Shown one piece after another: positions 26,112 to 34,542 of a stretch of DNA of 58,054 nucleotides. The notes below the pieces were generated by a model that was not told where the DNA came from, ran no database searches, and saw nothing but the letters and a program-made list of their open reading frames with translations. The position numbers and the translations under genes were made by a program. The stretch's first letter is position 1, and every line of letters begins with the position of its first letter. Source of the stretch: an uncultured Alistipes sp. (GTDB lineage Bacteria > Bacteroidota > Bacteroidia > Bacteroidales > Rikenellaceae); the NCBI GenBank assembly GCA_948442615.1, contig CAOJSG010000007.1:1-58054 (forward strand), read 5' to 3'.

Positions 26112-27350
26112 ATGTCCGATATTTTGCTGATCGTACGGCGCGAGTTCAACGAACGCGTACGCAAGAAGTCATTCATATTCACCACGCTGCTGATGCCGCT
26201 GCTGCTGCTCGCCCTGATGGCCGCCCCGGCGCTCATCATGGAATACGCGCACGGCGAGCGCAAACGGATCGCCGTGGTCGACGAGAGCGGCCTGGTGGCC
26301 CGGTCGCTCGAAAGCGACGGGGAGTTGCTGTTCGAACCGACGGACCTCACGCTCGACCGGGCGCGCGAGGAGCTGTCCGAATGTTTCGGCGTGCTCTTCG
26401 TCGGCCGCGACGTGCTCGCCGATCCGGACGCCGTGCGGCTCTACGCCGACGGGGCCGCCTCCGTCGGCCTCGAGCGCAATATCGAGAGTCAGATCGCCCG
26501 GATCCTCGAGGCCGAGAAGCTCAAGGCCTACCGCATCGACGACCTGCCCGCGATTCTCGAGGCGGTGAAGACGACGGTGCGGCTGCACACCTTCCGCAAC
26601 GATGCCGCCGAAACCGGCGCGGCCTTCTCGTCGACCGTCGCTTCGGTCGCGGGATTCGTCCTGGGGATCATGCTGTACATGTTTCTGCTGATGTACGGCA
26701 TGATGGTCATGCACGCCGTCATCGAGGAGAAGCAGAGCCGCGTGCTCGAGGTGCTGGTCTCGTCCGTGCGGCCTTTCGACCTGATGCTGGGCAAGATCCT
26801 CGGCATCGCCGCCGTCGCGGTGGTGCAGGTGTCGCTGTGGGGGCTGCTGGCCGTGGCGGCCCGCGTCGCGGTGGTTCCGTCCGTGCTGCCGTCCGAGCTG
26901 GAGGCGGTGCTCGCGTCGCTCGATGCGGCGTGGCTGGTGCGGATCTTCGGCTGCATGCTGGCCTATGTCGTCGGGGGCTGCCTCTTCTATTCGGCCATGT
27001 TCGCCGCGGTCGGCTCCAGCGTCGACAGCGTGCAGGATGCGCAGCAGCTCCAGACCCCGATCACCGTGCCGATCATACTCAGTTTCCTGCTGATGATGGC
27101 CGTCATGAACGATCCCGACTCGTCGCTGGCCTTCTGGTGTTCGCTCGTGCCGTTCACGTCGCCCGTGGTGATGATGGCGCGTATCCCCTACGACGTCCCC
27201 TGGTGGCAGGTGGCGCTGTCGCTCGCGATTCTCTACGCGTCGTTCGTCGGCATGGTGTGGTTCGCGGCGAAGATCTATCGGGTGGGGATCTTCATGTACG
27301 GCAAGAAGCCCACGCTGCGCGAGCTGATCCGCTGGATCCGCTATCGCTGA
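26112..27350 (+). CDS. ABC-2 type permease (NatB-like)
   Basis: The 412-residue protein has an N-terminal membrane helix (about 20-40), a large extracytoplasmic domain (about 42-170), then five or six membrane helices, the NatB/CcmB-like ABC-2 layout. The segment EEKQSRVLEVLVSSVRPFDLMLGKI after the second helix is the conserved coupling region. It partners the upstream ATPase. A hairpin at 27372-27399 follows the stop. Confidence 0.87.
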   Translation: MSDILLIVRREFNERVRKKSFIFTTLLMPLLLLALMAAPALIMEYAHGERKRIAVVDESGLVARSLESDGELLFEPTDLTLDRAREELSECFGVLFVGRDVLADPDAVRLYADGAASVGLERNIESQIARILEAEKLKAYRIDDLPAILEAVKTTVRLHTFRNDAAETGAAFSSTVASVAGFVLGIMLYMFLLMYGMMVMHAVIEEKQSRVLEVLVSSVRPFDLMLGKILGIAAVAVVQVSLWGLLAVAARVAVVPSVLPSELEAVLASLDAAWLVRIFGCMLAYVVGGCLFYSAMFAAVGSSVDSVQDAQQLQTPITVPIILSFLLMMAVMNDPDSSLAFWCSLVPFTSPVVMMARIPYDVPWWQVALSLAILYASFVGMVWFAAKIYRVGIFMYGKKPTLRELIRWIRYR

Positions 27351-27371
27351 CGGGGCTTTTTTTCGGAACGG

Positions 27372-27399
27372 GGTGCGGTCCGCTGCTGCGGGCCGCACC
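27372..27399 (+). terminator. hairpin terminator between convergent ABC permease and rsmG
   Basis: A 12-bp stem (GGTGCGGTCCGC with GCGGGCCGCACC, one T-G pair) and a TGCT loop lie 21 bp after the permease stop, abutting the rsmG stop. On the plus strand it is followed by TTATTTC; it may serve both strands. Confidence 0.6.
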
Positions 27400-28023
27400 T
27401 TATTTCTTGGGGGTGTAGACGACCTTTTTGGTCTCGAAGAACTCCTCGTCGAAAAACGCGGAGATGTCGTAGATCTCCCATCGCCGGCGGGTGCGGGCCA
27501 GCTCCTCGGCCAGATCGCCCCCTTTGAGGTAGAGGATGCCGTTGGGCAGCGAACCGCGCTGCCCGCGTTCGATCTTGTCCCAGATCCATCCCGTGAAGGT
27601 CGACATGTCGGTCACGGCGCGCGAGACCGCGTAGTCGTAGCGCGAGGCGAGCGTCTCGACCCGCACGCAGCGGGGTTCGACGTTCTCCAGTCCGATCTCC
27701 CGGGCCACCCCCTCCACCACCGCGATCTTCTTGCGGATGGAGTCCGCGGCGGTGAACCGCGCCGAGGGGAAGAGGATGGCCAGCGGAATGCTCGGGAATC
27801 CGCCGCCGCACCCCACGTCGAGGATGCGGGCCCCCTCGTCGAATGCGCAGACGCGGGCGATGGCCAGCGAGTGCAGCACGTGGCGCAGGTAAAGCTGGTC
27901 GAAATCCTTCCGCGAGACGACGTTGATCTTCGCGTTCCATTCGGCGTAGACTCCGTAGAGCGCCGCGAACTGTTCCCGCTGGCGTTCGGTCAGATCGGGA
28001 AAATATTTGGCGATAAGTTCCAT
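27400..28023 (-). CDS. rsmG: 16S rRNA (guanine527-N7)-methyltransferase
   Basis: The 207-residue protein shows the GidB/RsmG motifs: WNAKINVVSRKDFDQLYLRHVLHSL near the N terminus, LDVGCGGGFPSIPLAI for SAM binding, and VSRAVTDM. It methylates G527 of 16S rRNA. ATG 28023 is chosen over a TTG two codons upstream. The gap of 234 bp to the sigma-factor gene upstream on the same strand holds no gene. Confidence 0.94.
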   Translation of the reverse strand: MELIAKYFPDLTERQREQFAALYGVYAEWNAKINVVSRKDFDQLYLRHVLHSLAIARVCAFDEGARILDVGCGGGFPSIPLAILFPSARFTAADSIRKKIAVVEGVAREIGLENVEPRCVRVETLASRYDYAVSRAVTDMSTFTGWIWDKIERGQRGSLPNGILYLKGGDLAEELARTRRRWEIYDISAFFDEEFFETKKVVYTPKK

Positions 28024-28257
28024 TCGCAATTCGGTTTTGCGGCCCGTGCGGGCCGTATGGTGGCGGTGTCCGGGTTCGGCTCCCGCAGGACGGTTCTCCG
28101 GCGCCGCGCCCTCTTTCGCGGGGCGAGCCTCCGCTTGCCGCCGGTATGCGCCCGGTCCGGAGCCGTGCGGCGTGCGGCTGCGCCGGTGTGCGTCTCCGCT
28201 CCGGCCGTCCGGAAGCCTCCGCTGCCGCCCGGGGCTTCTCGGGGACTCTCCCGGCGG

Positions 28258-28818
28258 CTATTTTTCGCCCTCGGCGATCATCCGGCACATCTGTTCGCGT
28301 GCGCGGTGGATCTGCGTCTTGACCGTGCCCAGCGGCAGGGCGAGCTTTTCGGCGATCTCCTCGTAGGAGTATTCGTCGAAGAACCGCATCTCCACGAGCC
28401 TGCGGTAGCGCGGCGCCAGCCGTTCGAGGTACTGCTCGATCTGGGTCCGCTGCTGGCGGTTGATGACGTTCTCCTCGGGGGTCGGGGTGTTCGAGGGGGG
28501 CGAGGAGAAGCGCTCGTCGATGGGCAGATCGTCCTGGCGCTTGCGCACGTAGTCGATGAACGTGTTGCGCGCGATGGTGTAGACCCACTGTCCGAAGGTG
28601 TAGACGGGGCTGTAGCGGTGGAGGTTGATGTAGACCTTGATGAAGGTCTCCTGCAGCAGGTCGTCGGCATCGTTGGCGCCGCCCAGCCGCTGCACGAAGA
28701 GGCGGTAGATTGCCTCGCGATAGCGGTTGAAGAGGTATTCGAACGCTGTGTTGTCGCCTCCGAGCGCGAGTTCCACCAGCCGCCTATCCTCGGCGATGAT
28801 GTAGCCGTCTATCTCCAT
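28258..28818 (-). CDS. ECF-type RNA polymerase sigma factor
   Basis: The 186-residue protein has sigma region 2 (DADDLLQETFIKVYINL, FGQWVYTIARNTFIDYVRKR) and region 4 with a helix-turn-helix (YSYEEIAEKLALPLGTVKTQIHRAREQ), the SigW/RpoE layout. No anti-sigma factor gene is adjacent. Its start at 28818 lies inside the upstream glycosyltransferase gene (10-bp overlap), so the two are probably co-translated. Its regulon is unknown. Confidence 0.9.
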   Translation of the reverse strand: MEIDGYIIAEDRRLVELALGGDNTAFEYLFNRYREAIYRLFVQRLGGANDADDLLQETFIKVYINLHRYSPVYTFGQWVYTIARNTFIDYVRKRQDDLPIDERFSSPPSNTPTPEENVINRQQRTQIEQYLERLAPRYRRLVEMRFFDEYSYEEIAEKLALPLGTVKTQIHRAREQMCRMIAEGEK

Positions 28819-29963
28819 ACGCGTTCGTTTTTTCGGAGCAGCGACAGGCGCAGCATCAGGGCGTAGAACGGGCTCAGCAGGTCGTAGAGCACGTAGCGCG
28901 GGAGGATGCGCTCCTCGCCGAGCCGGCGGGCGACGCGGCGCACCGACCACAGGACGGCGGCGAAGCGTACGGCGAGCAGCACGGCCGCCGCGATCCGGAA
29001 TTCGAAGGGCATGACGCTCAGCGCGCATGCGGCCGCGGCGAAGAAGAGCAGGCGCGACGCGGTCTCCCACTGCACGAAGTTGCGGGCCCGCACCGGATAG
29101 AAGCGGAACGCCGATCCGAAATAGCGCAGCCGGCTCATCCACCAGCCGAAGCCGCCCCAGCGCTTTTCGCTGAGCGTCGCGCGCGGCGAGAGGACGACGC
29201 TCACGTTGTCGCGCGTCATGATCTTCTGCAGGAAGAGGTCATCCTCGCCGATGTTCATGTTGAGGTGGCTGAATCCCTTGGCGCCGAAATAGAGGCTCTT
29301 CGTGAGGCCGAGGTTGTGCAGCGTGCCGCGGAAGGGGCGGCGTCTCACGGCGCATGCGATCCAGTCGGCCGCGTGCATCATGCGCCATGCGCGCATCATG
29401 TAGGCGGTCATCCCTTTCCCGGGCTCCATGCCGCAGTATCCCAGCACGATGTCGCCGCGCGTGAATCCCTTGGCCATCAGCGCCAGCCAGCGGTCGCTGC
29501 GGGGGTATGCGTCGGTCGACGAGAAGATCATGTGTTCGTAGTGGGCCGATTTGATGCCCACGTTCAGGGCCATCTTGCGCGATATGGGGAAGCGGGGGTC
29601 GAGGTGGATCTTCGTCACGGTGATCTGTGCGAAGGTCTGGTTCATCGCCGTGAGCTCCGCATAGAAGTCCGTATCCTGCCCCACGTAGACGATCACCACC
29701 TCGAAGTCGGGATAGTTCTGCGCCAGGATCAGCGGCAGGCGCTCCTCGAAAAAGGCGTAGTCTTCGGAAAACATCGGGACGATGACCGAGACGGGCGGCG
29801 TCTGCTGCAGGATCGCCGGCCGCCGGTCGTTCTTGTAGGCGGCGATGCGCCCGTAGGCGACCGCATAATACCACAGCTGTATTCCGAAAAGCGTGAGCAT
29901 GAGCACCGCGAGCGCCATGCCGGCCCAGCCGTAAGCGGCGAGAATCGAATCGATGAAATACAT
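28809..29963 (-). CDS. membrane-anchored family 2 glycosyltransferase
   Basis: The 384-residue protein has one N-terminal membrane helix (about 10-32), a GT-A domain (PVSVIVPMFSED, VVIVYVGQDTD, SSTDAYP as DxD-like site, GEDDLF, and EKRWGG as the K/QxxRW-like motif) and two or three C-terminal membrane helices. GT2 enzymes of this layout add sugars to lipid carriers or polysaccharides at the cytoplasmic face. A -7 box at 29982-29989 would give a very short leader of about 13 nt. The acceptor is unknown. Confidence 0.85.
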   Translation of the reverse strand: MYFIDSILAAYGWAGMALAVLMLTLFGIQLWYYAVAYGRIAAYKNDRRPAILQQTPPVSVIVPMFSEDYAFFEERLPLILAQNYPDFEVVIVYVGQDTDFYAELTAMNQTFAQITVTKIHLDPRFPISRKMALNVGIKSAHYEHMIFSSTDAYPRSDRWLALMAKGFTRGDIVLGYCGMEPGKGMTAYMMRAWRMMHAADWIACAVRRRPFRGTLHNLGLTKSLYFGAKGFSHLNMNIGEDDLFLQKIMTRDNVSVVLSPRATLSEKRWGGFGWWMSRLRYFGSAFRFYPVRARNFVQWETASRLLFFAAAACALSVMPFEFRIAAAVLLAVRFAAVLWSVRRVARRLGEERILPRYVLYDLLSPFYALMLRLSLLRKNERVWR

Positions 29964-29981
29964 AATCGACAGAAATAAGCA

Positions 29982-29989
29982 CAAAGATA
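29982..29989 (-). promoter_or_regulatory. -7 box (TATCTTTG) for the GT2-sigma operon
   Basis: Exact TAnnTTTG match on the minus strand, about 18 bp before the GT2 start codon, implying a nearly leaderless mRNA. Confidence 0.5.
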
Positions 29990-30222
29990 GGAATAAATCG
30001 CAGGAATCGCGGCGGCGGCCGAAAAGTTTCCCGGAATTTTCCGCCTGCGGGGCGTCGCGGCCGTCGGACCGGCGATTCGGCCCGCAGCGGCCGCTGTGCG
30101 GGAAACGGTGCGGGCGGCGTTTTCCGGGGCGCCGGGCGCGCACCCGGCGGGCGGCGCCGCCGATTCTGCCTTTTCGCGGGATTCCTTGTCGGAACGGATG
30201 GTGCGATATGCGGTAAATTTTG

Positions 30223-30230
30223 TACATTTG
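30223..30230 (+). promoter_or_regulatory. -7 box (TACATTTG) upstream of the flippase gene
   Basis: Exact TAnnTTTG match in an AT-rich patch. The leader to ATG 30355 would be about 118 nt. No -33 box at standard distance. Confidence 0.5.
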
Positions 30231-30354
30231 CAAAATATTCCGGGCTGCGGGCCGAACCCCTGCGGCACGGAGGGGCAGACCGCCGCACGGTCGCTCCGCC
30301 CCGCGCATCGGCCGCCGGGCGGGACGCGGCGGCGGACCGGTGCCCTCCCGACGA

Positions 30355-31845
30355 ATGCCTATGCTCGAAAAACTGGCCAGACAGACTGCCGTTTACGGCG
30401 TGAGTACCATTGTGGTGCGATTCCTGAGCTATCTGCTCACCCCCTACTATACCCGTATCTTCGGGCAGGAGGCCTACGGAATCGTGACCGATGTCTACGC
30501 CTTGATTCCGCTGGCGCTGACGCTGCTCACGATGGGCATGGAGTCGAGCTATTTCCGTTTCGCGGCCAAGGCCGACGAGGCGGGCGGCGACGCGGCGGCG
30601 GCCAAACGCCGGCTGTTCGCCACTACGTGGGGCGTCACGTCGCTGGCGGCGCTGCTCTTTTTCGGGGCGGTGGCGCTGTTCCGCGGGACGCTCTCCGGAT
30701 GGATGGGCGCGGCCTATGCGGAGCATCCCTCCTACGTCGTGTGGGTGGGTGCCATCGTGCTCTTCGACGTGTGGGGCTGCATCCCGTTTTCGCGGCTGCG
30801 CGAGCAGGGGCGGTCGATGACCTTCGTGGGGTTCAAGGCGTTGAACGTGGTGCTGAACGTGGTGCTGGCGTTCGGTTTCGGAGCGGCGGGGCTTTTCGCG
30901 TCGGATTTCGGCGTGGGATGGGTCTTCGTCGCCAACCTCGCGGCGAGCGTCGTGACGTGGTTCGCGCTGCTCGCGACGACGGACCGCACGCTCCCGCGGA
31001 TCGACCGGGCGCTGCTGGGACGCATCCTGGTCTATTCGGTGCCGCTGCTCCTCGGGGGGCTGGCCGGCACGGCCAACGAGTTCATCGACCGCCAGCTCAT
31101 CAAGGCCTACGTGGAGCCGTCCGAGGCGATGGCGCAGCTGGGCGTCTACGGCGCCATCGCGAAGATCGCCGTGGTGATGATGCTCTTTTACCAGATGTAC
31201 CGGCTGGCCGCCGAGCCGTTCTTCCTGTCGAACTTCCGCAAGCAGGATTTCGTGCAGATGAACGCCGCGGCCCTGAAATACTACGTGATGGCGTCGATGC
31301 TCATCTTCCTGGGCATCGCGCTGTTCCGCGACCTGTTCGCCCTGATCGTGGGGCGCGACTTCCGCGAGGGGATCTTCATCCTGCCGGTCATCCTCGGGGC
31401 GAACGTGCTGGCGGGCGTGTGGCTGAACCTTTCGTTCTGGTACAAGCGCGAGGAGCGCACGTCGCTGGCGATCGTGGTGACGGGCGCGGGCCTGGCGGCG
31501 ATGCTCGGGTTCGGGCGGTGGCTCATCCCGCTGTGGGGCTACTACGGGGCGGCGTGGACGCGGCTCGCGAGCGAAACGACGATGGTCGTCGTCAGCTGGT
31601 GGCTCGGGCGCCGGTTCTTTCCGGTTCCCTACGAATGGGGGCGCATGGGCGAGTATGCGGCCGTGGCGCTGGCGGTCTTTTTCGCGAGCGAAGCCGTGAC
31701 GGACGCGTGCGGCAATAAATGGGTGGCCCGTGCGTTCGATATGGGGATGCTCGCGGCCTATGTGGGCTACCTGGTCCGGCGCGAGCGGATCGACGTGCGC
31801 GCGCTGGCGCGTGCGGCCCTGCGTCGCGGCGCACCCGCGCGATGA
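30355..31845 (+). CDS. polysaccharide/oligosaccharide flippase (Wzx-like, MOP superfamily)
   Basis: The 496-residue protein has about 12-14 membrane helices and the N-terminal pattern LARQTAVYGVSTIVVRFLSYLLTPYYTRIF characteristic of Wzx-like lipid-linked oligosaccharide flippases. It would move undecaprenyl-linked sugars across the inner membrane. ATG 30355 (MPMLEK) or 30361 are both possible; the long upstream extension is GC-rich non-coding DNA. It starts the plus-strand run that continues with holB; no other surface-polysaccharide genes lie next to it apart from the divergent GT2. Confidence 0.87.
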   Translation: MPMLEKLARQTAVYGVSTIVVRFLSYLLTPYYTRIFGQEAYGIVTDVYALIPLALTLLTMGMESSYFRFAAKADEAGGDAAAAKRRLFATTWGVTSLAALLFFGAVALFRGTLSGWMGAAYAEHPSYVVWVGAIVLFDVWGCIPFSRLREQGRSMTFVGFKALNVVLNVVLAFGFGAAGLFASDFGVGWVFVANLAASVVTWFALLATTDRTLPRIDRALLGRILVYSVPLLLGGLAGTANEFIDRQLIKAYVEPSEAMAQLGVYGAIAKIAVVMMLFYQMYRLAAEPFFLSNFRKQDFVQMNAAALKYYVMASMLIFLGIALFRDLFALIVGRDFREGIFILPVILGANVLAGVWLNLSFWYKREERTSLAIVVTGAGLAAMLGFGRWLIPLWGYYGAAWTRLASETTMVVVSWWLGRRFFPVPYEWGRMGEYAAVALAVFFASEAVTDACGNKWVARAFDMGMLAAYVGYLVRRERIDVRALARAALRRGAPAR

Positions 31846-31884
31846 CGGTCTTCGCGGCGGTTGGCGGCTAAAAGAGAGAGAGTT

Positions 31885-33030
31885 ATGCGATTTGCGGATA
31901 TCATAGGACAGGAGGAGCTGAAAGCCCATCTGGTGCGGTCGGTCGACCGCGGCCGGGTGAGCCATGCGCAGCTCTTCACGGGACAGGCCGGCGCCGGTGC
32001 GCTGGCGCTGGCCGTGGCTTACGTGCAGTATCTCAACTGCCGACACCGCACCGGAGGCGATTCGTGCGGCGAGTGTCCCGACTGCCGTCAGATCGCCGCG
32101 CTGGCCCACCCCGACCTGCACCTGGTCTTCCCGGTCAACAAGCAGGGCAAGAAGTCGGGCGAGGCGGTGCGCAGCGACGATTTCCTGCCGCTGTTCCGCG
32201 AGCAGTTCGCCGCTTCGGGCGGCTATTTCTCGCCGCAGCAGTGGTACGACCGCCTCGATCTGGGCCGTACGCTCAAGGGGATGATCGCGGCGCGCGAGGC
32301 CGACGAGATCATCCGCAAGCTGTCGTTCAAGAGCTTCGGAGCCTCCTACAAGACCATGCTGGTCTGGCTGCCCGAGACGATGAACGAGGAGGCGGCCAAC
32401 AAGATACTGAAGATCCTCGAGGAGCCGTGGGAGCGGACCCTGTTCCTGCTGATCTCGGAGCAGCCCGACCGGCTGCTGCCGACCATTCTTTCGCGCACGC
32501 AGGAGGTGGCCGTGCCGCGGCTGACCCCCGAGGTGCTGGAGGCCGAGGCGCGGCGCCGCGGCGTCTCCGATCCCGTGCAGGCGCGCAACATGGCCCGGCT
32601 CGCCGGGGGCAGCGTGCTGGAGCTGGCCCACCTCGTCTCGGGCGAAACCGATGCCCAGCGCAAGGAGCATTTCGACCTTTTCTGCGGGCTCATGCGGCTG
32701 AGCTACAACGACAAGCACCTCGAGCTGGTCGGCTGGGCCGAGGAGGCCGCCCAGCTGTCGCGCGAGCAGCAGCGCGGATTCCTGCGCGATGCGGCGCGAC
32801 TGTTGCGCGAGAGCTACATGCTCCATGCGGGGCTGGGCCGCATCGGCTATCTGTGGGGTGCCGAGCTGGCGTTCTGCTCGAAGTTCGCGCCGTTCGTCGG
32901 GTCGGAGAACATCGAACCGCTCATCGACGAGATCGAAAGCGCCGCGGCGCAGCTTTCGCAGAACGGCAACCCGACGATCGTATTCACCCATTTTGCCCTT
33001 TCGGTGAGCAAAATGATCAAACATCTGTAA
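31885..33030 (+). CDS. holB: DNA polymerase III delta-prime-like clamp-loader subunit
   Basis: The 381-residue protein has the clamp-loader start (FADIIGQEELKAHL) and a Walker-A remnant GQAGAGA where the Lys is replaced by Ala, as is usual for the non-ATPase delta-prime subunit. A Cys4 zinc module lies at Cys52, Cys61, Cys64 and Cys67. SFGASYKTMLVWLPETMNEEAANKILKILEEP and the sensor SRTQ follow. ATG 31885 is preferred over a TTG upstream because of the family-typical N terminus; a purine-rich AGAGAGAGAG precedes it. Confidence 0.88.
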   Translation: MRFADIIGQEELKAHLVRSVDRGRVSHAQLFTGQAGAGALALAVAYVQYLNCRHRTGGDSCGECPDCRQIAALAHPDLHLVFPVNKQGKKSGEAVRSDDFLPLFREQFAASGGYFSPQQWYDRLDLGRTLKGMIAAREADEIIRKLSFKSFGASYKTMLVWLPETMNEEAANKILKILEEPWERTLFLLISEQPDRLLPTILSRTQEVAVPRLTPEVLEAEARRRGVSDPVQARNMARLAGGSVLELAHLVSGETDAQRKEHFDLFCGLMRLSYNDKHLELVGWAEEAAQLSREQQRGFLRDAARLLRESYMLHAGLGRIGYLWGAELAFCSKFAPFVGSENIEPLIDEIESAAAQLSQNGNPTIVFTHFALSVSKMIKHL

Positions 33031-33034
33031 AGTT

Positions 33035-33544
33035 ATGGCACGAGTGGTACTTTTGGCCGGAGGCAACCTCGGCGACGTGAAGAGCCGCCTGCAGCGGGCG
33101 CAGAAACTCGTAAACGAACGGGTGGGCGCCGTGCTGCGCTGTTCGCACCGCTACGAGAGCGAGCCGTGGGGGTTCGCCGCCGCGGGCCGTTTTTCGAATC
33201 AGGCGATGGAGATCTCGACCGACCTCGCTCCGGAGGAGGTGCTGGACGCCGTGCAGGCGATCGAGGCGGAGCTGGGCCGCGACCGCGCCGCCGAACAGCG
33301 CGAGAAGGCGCGGTCGGGCGCGGCCTACGTTTCGCGGCCGATCGACATCGACATCCTCTTCTACGACGACCTGGTCCTCGCCTCCGAGCGGCTCGCGCTG
33401 CCCCATCCGCTGCTGGCCGAACGGGAGTTCGCGCTGGTCCCGCTCTGCGAAATCATGCGGTCGCGCCGCCATCCGGTCTCGGGCCGGACGATGGGCGAAC
33501 TGCTCGACGACCTCAAACGACGGAAATCATGCGACAACGAATAA
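33035..33544 (+). CDS. folK: 2-amino-4-hydroxy-6-hydroxymethyldihydropteridine pyrophosphokinase
   Basis: The 169-residue protein has the HPPK motifs: LLAGGNLGD at the N terminus, the RYESEPWG loop and the RPIDIDILFYDD signature with metal-binding Asp residues, then PHPLLAEREFALVPL. It pyrophosphorylates hydroxymethyl-dihydropterin in folate synthesis. It starts 4 bp after holB, and its 3' end overlaps the next lipoprotein gene by 16 bp. Confidence 0.94.
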   Translation: MARVVLLAGGNLGDVKSRLQRAQKLVNERVGAVLRCSHRYESEPWGFAAAGRFSNQAMEISTDLAPEEVLDAVQAIEAELGRDRAAEQREKARSGAAYVSRPIDIDILFYDDLVLASERLALPHPLLAEREFALVPLCEIMRSRRHPVSGRTMGELLDDLKRRKSCDNE

Positions 33545-34542
33545 TCGCCGCGTTGTGCGGACTGCTTGCGTCGGCGGGCTGCGCCAACCAGAGCGTCTCC
33601 TACGATACGCAGTTCGTGCTCAAACCCTGGATGCAGCAGTACAACCAGAGCGCCCTCGCGTCGCTGCCGGATGTGCGGCTCTATGCCTTCGCCGCGGACA
33701 CGACGGCGTGGTACGTCGCGTCGTACGACGATGCGGCGGCCGGCATCCTCACGTCGCGCGCCGATGCGTCGCACCGCATCGCCGAGCCGTATGCCGCGGG
33801 CGAGCCGTTCGGCGAGGTGGACACCATCCCCACGGCGGTCGACTGGCGGAAGATGCGCCTGCGGCTCGCGTCGGCGACGGTGGTGGCGGTCGATACCCGC
33901 AACAAGCTCTATGCCTACACCCAGCAGCAGCTCTACGAGAACCTGTCGCCGCTCTACGTGTCGGTCACGTTCCAGCCGTGGCGCCGGTTCGTGCGCTACG
34001 CCTACGGGGGGTGGACTTACGTCAACGAGTTCTTCGACCCCGACGCGCCGGCGACGGCCGACTACCTGCTGAATCCTACGGTGCAGTGGGCCGACCACGG
34101 CGAAATCGCGCCGCACGCCGGAGTGAAGGCCTATGTCTACGCCGTCGATACGACCGACTGGCGCATCGCCTCCTACGAGGATGCGCTGGCGGGCGTCCTT
34201 ACCTCGAAGGAGGATCCTGCCGAGCAGCTCGCGACGCCCGACTACACGGCCGAGGCGGACGGCGACCGGCTGCGTATGACCGTGACGGACGACCTGCTGA
34301 TGGTCGTGGCCGTCGACCCCGAGACCCGCATCTACGGCTATGCCAAACAGACGCTGCTGCCGGGCGGCGCACCCGTCGAGGCGACGGTGACCTTCTGCCC
34401 GTGGCGTACGGAATACCTCTATGCCAACGGCTCGTGGCGGATGGTCGACGAGTCGCAGCGCGGCGATAATCCCGAACCCTATTCTGATCCCGACACGCCC
34501 GATCCGGCCGAAGCCGGACGGCCCCAACGCACACGACGATGA
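33529..34542 (+). CDS. lipoprotein with an internal tandem duplication, 337 aa
   Basis: ATG 33529 overlaps the folK end. A lipoprotein signal peptide ends at Cys18 (LLASAGC). The mature part contains two copies of one module: DVRLYAFAADTTAWYVASYDD.. / GVKAYVYAVDTTDWRIASYED.., and in the second halves VSVTFQPWRRFVRYAYGGW / ATVTFCPWRTEYLYANGSW. So a domain of about 140 residues was duplicated. The C terminus is Pro-rich and low-complexity. No enzymatic motif is seen; a surface or periplasmic role is likely. Its neighbours encode another lipoprotein and an outer-membrane barrel. ATGA coupling joins it to the next gene. Confidence 0.8.
   Translation: MRQRIIAALCGLLASAGCANQSVSYDTQFVLKPWMQQYNQSALASLPDVRLYAFAADTTAWYVASYDDAAAGILTSRADASHRIAEPYAAGEPFGEVDTIPTAVDWRKMRLRLASATVVAVDTRNKLYAYTQQQLYENLSPLYVSVTFQPWRRFVRYAYGGWTYVNEFFDPDAPATADYLLNPTVQWADHGEIAPHAGVKAYVYAVDTTDWRIASYEDALAGVLTSKEDPAEQLATPDYTAEADGDRLRMTVTDDLLMVVAVDPETRIYGYAKQTLLPGGAPVEATVTFCPWRTEYLYANGSWRMVDESQRGDNPEPYSDPDTPDPAEAGRPQRTRR

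Larger units (their letters stand above)
29964..30354. other. 391-bp divergent region between the GT2 and flippase genes
   Basis: No gene is seen. It holds the -7 box of the GT2 operon at 29982-29989 (minus), a GC-rich stretch 30000-30175, and the flippase -7 box at 30223-30230 (plus). Confidence 0.5.

Noticed and set aside
28037..28055. Hairpin CGGCCC-GTGC-GGGCCG between rsmG and the sigma factor
   Set aside because: Only 6 bp, no T-tract, inside GC-rich DNA where such inverted repeats are common; not listed as a terminator.
29239..33066. Very long minus-strand open frames (for example 29239-33066, 40895-45475, 48087-51752) and plus-strand mirrors such as 2664-4955
   Set aside because: They lie opposite clearly coding genes, arise from the high GC of the segment (few stop codons in the antisense frames), and have compositionally odd Arg/Ala/Pro-rich products with no domains.
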